Assembly (NCBI GenBank): GCA_031257455.1
Contig: JAIROQ010000180.1
Location: 1-15,292, forward strand
Reading direction: 5' to 3'
Source of the DNA: Prevotellaceae bacterium
Lineage (GTDB): Bacteria; Bacteroidota; Bacteroidia; Bacteroidales; UBA932
Length of the DNA: 15,292 nucleotides
The notes under the pieces were generated by a model, which was not told the origin of the DNA, did not search any database, and saw nothing but the letters and a program-made list of their open reading frames with translations. Below are positions 1 to 5,953 of this stretch, piece after piece. Made by a program: the position numbers and the translations under genes. How positions within the stretch are numbered: the stretch's first letter is position 1; the number at the start of each line of letters is the position of its first letter.

Positions 1-21
1 TTGCAATAAGATTACACGCCA

Positions 22-108
22 ATGAATATAGTGGAACAGAACATAGGAAACGTAGCCAAACTTTGCGAACAATACAAGGTAACGGGGCTAATTAATGTGT
101 TAATGTGA
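22..108 (+). pseudogene. 5' remnant of a minimal nucleotidyltransferase (MNT) gene
   Basis: An ATG at 22 opens a 28-codon frame whose first 23 residues (including NIGNVAKLCEQYKVTGL) read like the N-terminal helix of MNT-type nucleotidyltransferases. In that family such a helix ends in KV..LY and leads directly into the catalytic FGS...SDID(L/F)LV segment. Here the reading frame switches after GL into the tandem word AATGTGACT and stops at 106-108, so neither the FGS loop nor the Asp residues exist. A stop codon (7-9) just upstream would allow the ORF to have been part of an operon. MNT proteins often act as antitoxins that AMPylate HEPN toxins, and a HEPN-like gene lies 245 bp away on the other strand. 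The family call rests on only 23 residues and is inference from remembered family consensus. Confidence 0.45.
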
Positions 109-256
109 CTAATGTGCTAATGTGACTAATTGGGCTGACGCGCCAGCAAATTAGAAATCAGAAATCAGAAATTAAGAATTGTGCGCTTGCCGCGACTTAT
201 GACTTATAACTTACGACTAAAAGCCCTTTTCAACTTTCCACTCTCCACTTTCAACT
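91..256. repeat. Modular intergenic repeat: tandem words plus palindromic core
   Basis: From left to right there are about four copies of the 8-9 bp word AATGTGACT (94-130), the near-palindromic core GCTGACGCGCCAGC (134-147), three copies of a 7-bp word AGAAATC (152-175), then a pyrimidine-rich stretch ACTAAAAGCC...CACTCTCCACTTTCAACTAAAA (217-260). The same modules in the same order appear inverted at 4940-5093. It sits 3' of the HEPN-like gene and directly after the truncated MNT frame. Confidence 0.8.
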
Positions 257-297
257 AAAAAAAAGCCGCCGGTACATTTCTGCACCGGCGTTTTTTT
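257..297. terminator. Bidirectional intrinsic terminator
   Basis: A perfect 7-bp GC-rich stem, CGCCGGT (267-273) with ACCGGCG (284-290), encloses a 10-nt loop. It is followed by seven T on the plus strand and preceded by eight A, so it reads as a U-tailed hairpin in both directions. On the minus strand it lies about 55 bp beyond the stop of the HEPN-like gene and would end that transcript. Confidence 0.75.
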
Positions 298-352
298 AAA
301 AGTGGTCATTGGGCTCTCTACGCAATAAGGAAAAATCTTTGTCCGAACGGGG

Positions 353-817
353 TTAATGATTGTTCGCTGCGTAATAGTTTTTAGCAAGATTGATAACAAA
401 TTGTCGAAGCTCTTCTAACCTAAACTCAATTATAAAATTCTGTTGAGGGTTTCTTATTATTACACCCTCCCAATGACTTTCATTATCTGCGCCCGCAGCA
501 TTAAAAGCTCTTATATGCTGATGCGCTATTCCATGCCTTATATTCTTTATAAGCCAAACCTTCTTTTTGTTTAGATACTTCGTTTTATCGGGTATTCCCA
601 GTATCGATAAAAATTCCATGTTAATGACGCCACGTAAAAATTTATTGCTCGGACGTTTTGTCTCGTTTTTTCCCTGCTCTGCAATTATAACAATTGTTCC
701 AAGCAAACAATTCATTAAGAAGGTTGCTTCCCTGCCGAACGCTTTTATTGGCTCGTATCCCCGTTCCAATAAATCTACTGTTCTTTTGACAAATTCTTTT
801 TGATAATTGATAATCAT
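353..817 (-). CDS. HEPN-like small protein (putative RNase/toxin fold)
   Basis: A 154-residue, mostly helical protein without signal peptide or membrane segment. Residues 94-99 read RHGIAH, preceded by a basic/hydrophobic helix (LIKNI) and followed by a second His. This fits the Rx4-6H motif of HEPN domains, whose Arg and His form an RNase site in many toxin and defence proteins. A conserved-looking helix FLMNCLLG lies at 33-40. The C-terminal half (112-135) may form a short beta hairpin. The coding region is visibly more AT-rich than the lipoprotein operon beside it, consistent with transfer. It ends about 55 bp before a terminator. No clear TAnnTTTG promoter is visible upstream; a small hairpin (865-881) and an AT-rich leader are present. 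Whether it works alone or once paired with the broken MNT frame is inference. It could also be an uncharacterised DUF with a chance motif. Confidence 0.6.
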   Translation of the reverse strand: MIINYQKEFVKRTVDLLERGYEPIKAFGREATFLMNCLLGTIVIIAEQGKNETKRPSNKFLRGVINMEFLSILGIPDKTKYLNKKKVWLIKNIRHGIAHQHIRAFNAAGADNESHWEGVIIRNPQQNFIIEFRLEELRQFVINLAKNYYAANNH

Positions 818-946
818 AATCGTTTATTTTTACTGTTTTTCTTTTTTATAAGGTTTCATTTTGCTACCCCTGTGGGGGGTATCTAATGCGCCGCCTACTC
901 CCTTAAATTAAGGATAGTTAAAACAACTGTTGGAGCGGCAACTTAG

Positions 947-2506
947 TTAATCATGCACGCAACGTACAGGAACGATAAAAGATATATCCTGGGCTGAGTA
1001 AGGGCCACCAGTGTCGTCCCAGTGTATAGCATGACCCACGGTGCCAGGTCTCTGACCACCGCCCACGCACGGGAATTGAGAGATCCCAGGTGCAGCTGAG
1101 TATGTGCGATCAATCTGTAGCAGCTGGCCGTTATAGCATGCGTGTCTGACGATTGTTTTCAACCCCAAACATAGTGAATTTTCTATCGTATAGTCTGTGC
1201 GACCGGTTGCGCCGACACACCAGCATTCAACATTGTCTATTATTTGCGTTTGTCCACTTATGCCCCATAAGCTCGCGAGTTCACCCGGCGCGTACGAAGG
1301 CACGTGCCATCCATCGGGGCATGGGTCATTAACAGCCTCCCATCCGTCCTGTTTATAGACACCGGTATTCCATGGTTCTCCCGACGGGCTGCTGGTCATC
1401 GGGTCAGTCGCCGACCATCCCACGCGGCGGTTATACTGGTACAGCATCCCGTTATCGGCAGGCGAGGCGGCAAAAACGCCCGGCTCGGCCACATTGTACT
1501 TTGCCCAAATCTTTCCGTTAATCAGCACGCCGTCCGGGTGCGTAGGCACCGCCACCGTCAGCGAACGCATGATGACATGGTCGTCATCGTCTGAAATCAG
1601 CAGCGTTGCCACGCCGGCGGCCTGTCGTTGGTTAATCCATTCATCGGCGGTTACTATGATTTTTTTATTGGTTTCATCTACGGTGATGGTCCATTCGTCC
1701 GTAATATCAAGTACCCTTATAATTTTCACATTGCCGGTAACAGTATAGGGAATTTCCTTTGTTTCGCCCGGCGTAAACATAACGGGCTGCGGGAAACTGA
1801 TGCTGATATTCACCGGCCGGTATTTCGGCAGGGTCAGCGTGCCGCCGCCCACGAGGGTCAGGATGACATAGTCGTCATGCGAATTATCGATACCGGAAAA
1901 AACGGCGTCCGTGGCGCCCGGGGCGCCGGGTTCGCCGGGTTCGCCCTTCTCGCCGGTGGCTTTTACGCCGGTAGCAGTCCATGTCTCGCCGCCGTCTGTG
2001 GAAATTTCCCATTCATCCGTCACGGGGTTGATGCGCACCTGCGGGCTAATGGCGTCTGTTCCGTCTTTGCCGTCTTCGCCGTCTTTTCCGATAACCGGCA
2101 GCTTGTTTCCGGCGGCGTCCAGTATAAATTCGCCGCCCAGCGTCCAGTAATAGCGGTCGTCCGCGTCTTTTTTCACGCCGATGACGGGGGCGTTGATACC
2201 GTCCTGCCCATGCCTTATCACAATGGGGTTTCCTTTGGCAAAGGTAATGGTGTAGCCCGTTTGCACGCCGTTTTCCATAAAGGGCGTAACGCCGGTAACA
2301 TAGTCGCCTTCTTCGATGGCGGTAATGATTTCGGGCAAAATCGTAATGTTGGCATTCACGGTGCGCGACCAGGCCTCGAGGCTGTCGATCCGCGCCTTTT
2401 GCAAGGCAAGTTCGGCGCGGATTTCATCAATGTCTTTTTTCATGCAGCCGCCGGCCAGCAGGGCGCCCAAAAGCGCCATTCCTAAAAGGAGTTTTGCAGT
2501 TCTCAT
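947..2506 (-). CDS. Surface lipoprotein: DUF4988-like, collagen-like and FISUMP domains
   Basis: 519 residues. A hydrophobic leader ends in the lipobox LAGG-C, lipidated Cys at 21, followed by acidic-basic MKKDIDE, so it is an outer-membrane lipoprotein and possibly surface exposed. Residues about 23-60 form a coiled-coil-like helix (IRAEL...RIDSLEAW) and lead into a beta-rich part resembling DUF4988 of Bacteroidales surface lipoproteins. Gly-X-Y stretches follow at 140-150 (GKDGEDGKDGT) and 185-199 (GEKGEPGEPGAPGAT). A middle beta-sandwich spans about 230-322. The C-terminus (about 325-519) is a FISUMP/Fib_succ_major domain, with GKIWAKYNVAEPG, DPCPDGWHVPS (394-404) and the typical end VRCVHD. 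It starts 18 bp after the barrel gene stop and is surely co-transcribed with it. A ligand-binding or adhesive role is likely but the substrate is unknown. Confidence 0.85.
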   Translation of the reverse strand: MRTAKLLLGMALLGALLAGGCMKKDIDEIRAELALQKARIDSLEAWSRTVNANITILPEIITAIEEGDYVTGVTPFMENGVQTGYTITFAKGNPIVIRHGQDGINAPVIGVKKDADDRYYWTLGGEFILDAAGNKLPVIGKDGEDGKDGTDAISPQVRINPVTDEWEISTDGGETWTATGVKATGEKGEPGEPGAPGATDAVFSGIDNSHDDYVILTLVGGGTLTLPKYRPVNISISFPQPVMFTPGETKEIPYTVTGNVKIIRVLDITDEWTITVDETNKKIIVTADEWINQRQAAGVATLLISDDDDHVIMRSLTVAVPTHPDGVLINGKIWAKYNVAEPGVFAASPADNGMLYQYNRRVGWSATDPMTSSPSGEPWNTGVYKQDGWEAVNDPCPDGWHVPSYAPGELASLWGISGQTQIIDNVECWCVGATGRTDYTIENSLCLGLKTIVRHACYNGQLLQIDRTYSAAPGISQFPCVGGGQRPGTVGHAIHWDDTGGPYSAQDISFIVPVRCVHD

Positions 2507-2524
2507 AATTTTGTTGTATTAAAG

Positions 2525-3280
2525 TTAATGATTATGTATTTTCCATACCAGTCCTGCGGTCATGCTCCACAGGGCGTTGTGGGCTACGTAGCCCACCGTG
2601 ACGATGTTATCAAAATGGTTATCGGTAATCCAGTTGGCCGCGCCTTTCAGTTCCACGCCGATGGCCGGATGAAAGTCATAGCGCAGGGCCACGCTGCCGC
2701 CCAGTCCGAGGCTGAGGGGTTTATTCCGGCGGGGGGCGGCAAAAAGCGCGTCTTCCGCCCGGGTATAAATTTCCGAACGGAAATGTTGCAGATATACCGC
2801 CGGGCTGACAATCAATTTCAGTTTGGCGGCGGCCGGATTTTTCCCGAAAATCCTGTTGGCATTGAAGTCGGCATGCAGTCCTGCGCCGAACATCGCAATG
2901 GCGGCATAGAGGTCGCCGTATCTTTTGGTGTCAAAAGGCTGCGGGATATAATAGGTCATCCCGCCGGCGTCCATCAGGTAATCCATGGCATAGTCGCGTG
3001 CGCCGGCTTTATTGGCGGCATATTCCAGCGAAAGGCTCATGCCGAAGAAGGAATTAAACCGGTAGCCGGCCTGCACGCCGGCAAGGTAACCGGTATAGGT
3101 TTTGCCGGCGGCAGTCGAGGTAAAGTCGCCCCAGAAGAACGGCAGGCCGCCGTGAATGCCCACATGCCAGTAGCGTGACGGCGCGGCATTAAAATACGCC
3201 CTGCCATACCGCGACCACGATTGTGTATTGCCGGACAACGCCGGCAGCAAGAAAAAGAGGGTAATTAATAAATTTTTCAT
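2525..3280 (-). CDS. Outer-membrane beta-barrel protein
   Basis: 251 residues. An N-terminal signal peptide (MKNLLITLFFLLPALSGNTQ) probably cleaves near residue 20. The rest shows alternating aromatic/hydrophobic strands with short turns, for example YLAGVQAGYRFNSFFGMSLSLEYAA, LYAAIAMFGAGLHADF, LGLGGSVALRYDF and IGVELKGAANWI, ending WSMTAGLVWKIHNH. This is typical of 8- to 10-stranded barrels of the Bacteroidota 'outer membrane beta-barrel' families. It is the first gene of a two-gene operon with the FISUMP lipoprotein, so the two may form a membrane-anchored pair. Its 5' side consists entirely of 7-bp tandem words and no standard promoter is visible within 90 bp. Confidence 0.8.
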   Translation of the reverse strand: MKNLLITLFFLLPALSGNTQSWSRYGRAYFNAAPSRYWHVGIHGGLPFFWGDFTSTAAGKTYTGYLAGVQAGYRFNSFFGMSLSLEYAANKAGARDYAMDYLMDAGGMTYYIPQPFDTKRYGDLYAAIAMFGAGLHADFNANRIFGKNPAAAKLKLIVSPAVYLQHFRSEIYTRAEDALFAAPRRNKPLSLGLGGSVALRYDFHPAIGVELKGAANWITDNHFDNIVTVGYVAHNALWSMTAGLVWKIHNH

Positions 3281-3283
3281 TGT

Positions 3284-3369
3284 TTAAGGTTTACAGTTTC
3301 AGGTTTCAGGTTTAAAGTTTAAGGTTTCAGGTTTACAGTTTCAGGTTTAAAGTTTAAGGTTTAAGGTTG
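3284..3369. repeat. Degenerate 7-bp tandem repeat (TTMARGT)
   Basis: About twelve head-to-tail heptamers of the type TTCAGGT, TTTAAGT or TTAAGGT fill the gap immediately upstream of the barrel-protein gene. The units vary at two to three positions while the 7-bp period holds. The tract ends at a palindromic core at 3370. Confidence 0.85.
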
Positions 3370-3460
3370 GCTGACGCCACATCAGCAAACTACTTTAACT
3401 ACTTTAACTACTTTAACTACTCTAACTACTCTAACTCCTTTAACTCCTCTAACTACTTAA
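3367..3460. repeat. Palindromic core plus 9-bp tandem repeat (AACTACTTT)
   Basis: The core GCTGACGCCACATCAGC (3370-3386) is followed by eight 9-bp units AACTACTTT, AACTACTCT or AACTCCTTT. The last unit contains the TAA stop codon (3457-3459) of the minus-strand 222-aa gene. The same 9-bp word occurs in inverted orientation at 4900-4945. Confidence 0.85.
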
Positions 3461-4125
3461 GGTATTATCACGCTTACAATCGGCGACCAGGGGCCTTTCA
3501 GGCCGCGGGTGTTTTCCCAGCGGATGGCATAGTAGAGGGTTTTCCCGCGGTCGGGTCCTTCAAATTTGAGGGTGAGGGGCGGGTCTGTGTCGAAGGAGGA
3601 ATGCGTGAGGTCGTTCCAGTCGGTGGTGGGCGCCTCGAGGATAGCCCAGGCGAATTCGGCGCCGTGCTGCCCGTCCGGTTTGGCGCTTGACCGCTTGCCG
3701 CCTTTGGGGTAGTAATAAAAAGTAACCTGTCCGGCTACGGCCGTATTCACATCGCAATCCGGGGCGTCGGTAGCCACCGGCGCATCCGTGCGCGTCTTTT
3801 TGTGAATAGGCAGGCCGAGGTTATCGCGGTCGCCGTTTGTTACGCGGTGGTTGAAAGTCAGGTATTCATTCGTTGACTGTCGGGTTTTTTCAACCAGCGC
3901 ATCTCGCGCGTCATTTTTGTCCTGTACCGCCGCTTTGGTGCGGGTGGCGGGCGCATCGGCGATAGCGAGTTTCGCCCTGAATGTATTTAGCAGCGCGGTC
4001 AACGCTGCATGTTCTTCTGCGGGAAATTCAATCCGCGGCAGGATACTGGCCAGCACGGCCAGAAAGTTGGTAGTCCAAGTCAGTAAATCCTTGTCTTTTC
4101 TTGGAATGTAATTGTTTGAACTCAT
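3457..4125 (-). CDS. Hypothetical protein, helical N-terminus and Fn3-like C-terminus
   Basis: 222 residues with no signal peptide, no membrane segment and one Cys. Residues about 10-95 are helical: a Trp-containing helix, then AALTALLNTFRAKLAIA and an Arg/Lys/Asp-rich helix. A linker with NLGLPIHKKTRTDAP (102-116) leads into a beta-rich domain (about 120-222) that ends LYYAIRWENTRGLKGPWSPIVSVIIP, like the last strands of a fibronectin type III fold. I recognise this as a recurring Bacteroidales hypothetical-protein architecture, but no function is known to me. The start follows an AT-rich leader. No TAnnTTTG box lies directly upstream; the nearest one on this strand is at 4855-4862, which would give a roughly 720-nt leader crossing the 21-bp array. 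The stop codon lies within a tandem repeat unit. Confidence 0.75.
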   Translation of the reverse strand: MSSNNYIPRKDKDLLTWTTNFLAVLASILPRIEFPAEEHAALTALLNTFRAKLAIADAPATRTKAAVQDKNDARDALVEKTRQSTNEYLTFNHRVTNGDRDNLGLPIHKKTRTDAPVATDAPDCDVNTAVAGQVTFYYYPKGGKRSSAKPDGQHGAEFAWAILEAPTTDWNDLTHSSFDTDPPLTLKFEGPDRGKTLYYAIRWENTRGLKGPWSPIVSVIIP

Positions 4126-4186
4126 AATTGTTGTTTTTTAGTTTATAATAAAAGTTTATTGGTTTGACGTCTGACAAAAATGTTCC

Positions 4187-4414
4187 GTAGAGCGCTCCGG
4201 GGTCTTCGTAGAGCGCTCCGAAGTCTTCGTAGAACGCTCCCAAGCCTTCGTAGAGCGCTCCGAAGTCTTCGTAGAGCGCTCCCAAGTCTTCGTAGAGCGC
4301 TCCCAAGTCTTCGTAGAGCGCTCCGAGGTCTTCGTAGAGCGCTCCGAGGTCTTCGTAGAGCGCTCCGAAGTCTTCGTAGAGCGCTCCGAGGTCTTCGTAG
4401 CCTGCTCCGAAGTT
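4187..4414. repeat. 21-bp double-palindrome array A (11 units)
   Basis: Eleven units start at 4187 and follow at exactly 21-bp steps up to 4397, with no insertions or deletions. Each unit is GTAGAGCGCTC plus CGAAGTCTTC: a perfect 8-bp palindrome GAGCGCTC and an 11-bp one, CGAAG-T-CTTCG. Variation is limited to a few positions (CGAAG/CGAGG/CCAAG); the third unit (GAACGCTC) and the last (CCTGCTCC) have decayed palindromes. Because the period is divisible by three and lacks stops, several frames stay open through it, so open frames here are not evidence of coding. It lies between a strong minus-strand promoter and the 222-aa gene. Confidence 0.9.
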
Positions 4415-4417
4415 CCC

Positions 4418-4650
4418 GGCATATCTCCCGGAAGCTCCGTAACAGCTATGGAAACAGCCGGATATTTTCCCGCAAGACCTGCCGGAAAAGCGACACTATA
4501 TATAAAGGTATAACGAGCAGGCGGCGTACCACCGGACGCCTGCGCAGTGCATGTCCTCCTGAAACCCTTGCAGGACAAGGCTTCCAGAGCATGCTCCGCT
4601 GTAACTAACTGATGTTCAAATAGTTGGGGGGGGGGGGGGTGAACCGATTA
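4418..4650 (-). pseudogene. Possible SprB-like adhesin remnant joined to the 21-bp array
   Basis: The minus strand is open from a stop at 4648-4650 through the array. Between the C-run and the array it reads LEALSCKGF..TCTAQASGGTPPARYTFIYS, which resembles the C.G...ditvtAsGGtPPYtYs pattern of SprB/PKD-like repeats in Bacteroidota adhesins. The following part (KYPAVSIAVTELPGDMPG) also looks like beta strands. There is no good ATG, only TTG at 4578, no signal peptide, and the frame runs directly into the 21-bp array as the heptapeptide TKTSERS. It may be a decayed fragment of a larger gene or chance. Low confidence. Confidence 0.25.
4626..4639. repeat. 14-G homopolymer tract
   Basis: Fourteen consecutive G (14 C on the minus strand) lie downstream of the minus-strand promoter at 4855-4885 and upstream of the SprB-like frame. 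Such tracts slip during replication and are common phase-variation switches, but they are also frequent sequencing and assembly errors. Confidence 0.9.
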
Positions 4651-4854
4651 ATAATGAACAAGGAACTGTGCACAGTGCAGAGTGAACAGGGAATGAAGAA
4701 GCATGGGGAAATGCTGGTCTCCGCAGGTCGTTTCTTTGTTGTCCGGTTGTCCGTATCATAGGTTGTGCTGCTTTGTTTGTGCGCTTCGCGCGTTACGCTA
4801 TTCTTTGCGCTTTTCTCTACTTTTTACCCTTCACTCTTAACGCTTCACGCGCTG
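4651..4854. other. Intergenic DNA, no gene seen
   Basis: I see no convincing coding frame here. It contains short word-like repeats (GTGCACAGTGCAGAGTGAAC; CGCTTCGCGCG; TTCACTCTTAACGCTTCACG) of the same low-complexity character as other gaps. If the promoter at 4855-4885 is active, this is the start of its transcribed leader. Confidence 0.5.
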
Positions 4855-4885
4855 CAAAGGTAAGAACTTTTTTTTAAATAGCAAA
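4855..4885 (-). promoter_or_regulatory. Bacteroidota-type promoter (minus strand)
   Basis: Read on the minus strand it is TTTG (4885-4882), 19 bp, then TACCTTTG (4862-4855), a full match to the Bacteroidota -33 TTTG / -7 TAnnTTTG consensus. Transcription would begin near 4848 and run through the G/C tract, the SprB-like remnant and array A toward the 222-aa gene. Confidence 0.65.
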
Positions 4886-4894
4886 TTTATTTTG

Positions 4895-5119
4895 AAAAAA
4901 AGTAGTTAAATGTAGTTAGAGGAGTTAAAGTAGTTAGAGGAGTTTTTTTTAGTGGAGAATGGAGAGTGGAGAGTGGAAAATGGCTTTTAGTTATGAGGTA
5001 TGATGTATGAATTGCTGGCGCGTCAGCTTAAATCTTTAAATCTTTAAATTGGCGTCAGCCCAATTAGTCACATTAGTCACATTAGCACATTTCCAAATCC
5101 GTAAATCTGTAAATTGCTC
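4895..5119. repeat. Modular intergenic repeat, inverted copy of 91-256
   Basis: In order: 9-bp words (GTAGTTAGAGGAGTTAAA, 4902-4942), a purine run AGTGGAGAATGGAGAGTGGA (4951-4976), GGCTTTTAGTTATGAGGTATG (4982-5002), the core GCTGGCGCGTCAGC (5014-5027), a tract of the 8-bp word AAATCTTT, a second half-core GGCGTCAGCC (5051-5060), 8-9 bp words TTAGTCACA (5063-5090), then AAATCTGT. On the reverse strand this reproduces the module order of 91-256. It abuts the 3' end of rpe. Confidence 0.85.
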
Positions 5120-5764
5120 TTAATTTCTAATTCGTAATTCGATAATAGTTTCTTGCGGGTTGGGGGCAGCGAAAACCGCATTGCCGGCTACTAAAATATC
5201 AGCGCCGGCGGCATAGAGTTGCGCGGCATTTTGAAGATTTACGCCGCCGTCCACTTCAATAAGCGTAGCGGCTTTTTCCCGGCGGATAATCTCTTTCAGT
5301 TCCTTTATCTTCTGCAATGAGCGGGAAATAAATGCCTGTCCGCCAAAACCCGGATTGACCGACATAATCAGTACAAAATCGGTTTCGTGAATAACTTCCC
5401 TCAACAGGCACACCGGCGTATGCGGATTTATTGCCACGCCGGCTTTCATGCCTGTGGCGCGGATATGTTGCAGCGTGCGGTGCAGATGGGTACATGCTTC
5501 ATAATGCACCGATAAATAATGTACCCCAGCGGTATGAAATGCGTCAATATATTTCTCCGGCTTTTCAATCATCAAATGCGCATCCAGCGGTTTTTTGGCT
5601 TTTGCCGCAATAATTTCGACCACCGGAAAACCATACGAGATATTCGGCACAAAATGCCCGTCCATTATATCCAAATGAAACCAGTCGGCCACGCTGCTGT
5701 TAACCATTTCTATTTCTTCATTTAGCCGGCCGAAATCGGCGGCAAGCAGGGATACGGAAAGCAT
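5120..5764 (-). CDS. rpe: Ribulose-phosphate 3-epimerase
   Basis: 214 residues, the usual family length. It interconverts ribulose-5-phosphate and xylulose-5-phosphate in the cytosolic pentose phosphate pathway. TIM-barrel landmarks are all present: SLLAADF (5-11), HLDIMDGHFVPN (30-41), DAHLM (61-65), the phosphate-binding loop SVNPGFGGQ (135-143) and EVDGG (170-174). Metal ligands are H30, D32, H63 and D172; D32 and D172 are the acid/base pair of the family. The annotated ATG gives a short N-terminus that matches family members. A -7 box lies only 20 bp upstream, so the leader is very short. The last codons (ELRIRN, stop) are written by three 7-bp tandem units GAATTAC/GAATTAG/AAATTAA, so the repeat supplies the stop codon. 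It is divergent from rho. Confidence 0.97.
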   Translation of the reverse strand: MLSVSLLAADFGRLNEEIEMVNSSVADWFHLDIMDGHFVPNISYGFPVVEIIAAKAKKPLDAHLMIEKPEKYIDAFHTAGVHYLSVHYEACTHLHRTLQHIRATGMKAGVAINPHTPVCLLREVIHETDFVLIMSVNPGFGGQAFISRSLQKIKELKEIIRREKAATLIEVDGGVNLQNAAQLYAAGADILVAGNAVFAAPNPQETIIELRIRN

Positions 5765-5783
5765 TTATCGGTAAAAATTTTCA

Positions 5784-5791
5784 CAAAGATA
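5784..5791 (-). promoter_or_regulatory. -7 box of the rpe promoter
   Basis: The minus strand reads TATCTTTG, a full TAnnTTTG match, ending 20 bp before the rpe ATG. No TTG is present at the expected 19-21 bp spacing, so only half the promoter is recognisable. Confidence 0.45.
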
Positions 5792-5801
5792 CGCAAAATA
5801 A

Positions 5802-5832
5802 TTTGCCGATTGATTTATTTATTGTATTTTTG
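5802..5832 (+). promoter_or_regulatory. Promoter of rho
   Basis: TTTG (5802-5805), 19 bp, then TATTTTTG (5825-5832), a full Bacteroidota consensus match. A start near 5839 gives a leader of about 115 nt. That leader includes a weak GGTG...CACC hairpin (5899-5917). The box overlaps the divergent rpe control region. Confidence 0.65.
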
Positions 5833-5953
5833 CATCGTTTTTCGCATGCAATGAATTCCACCTTTTTATTTTGAAACTTTATAAAACAATATTTCCCGGT
5901 GGGTCATTTCTGCACCAAATCCCTTTATTTCATTAGAAACAATTTAATTTTTT

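Noticed and set aside
865..881. Hairpin TACCCC...GGGGTA upstream of the HEPN-like gene as a terminator for the lipoprotein operon
   Set aside because: The stem is only six pairs and no T-run follows on the minus strand. Function cannot be supported.
1304..2485. Long plus-strand frames opposite the FISUMP lipoprotein
   Set aside because: They are antisense shadows of a GC-rich gene. Their products have no recognisable domain, while the minus frame has a lipobox and FISUMP motifs.
4156..4608. Long Arg/Leu-rich and Ser/Thr/Lys-rich frames through array A on both strands
   Set aside because: The 21-bp period is divisible by three and has no stops in several frames, so multiple frames are open at once. 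Unit variation does not favour synonymous positions in any one frame.
271..5917. Shared 12-mer CATTTCTGCACC in the terminator (275-286) and the rho leader (5906-5917)
   Set aside because: A few exact 12-mer matches are expected by chance in 15 kb, and the two contexts otherwise differ.
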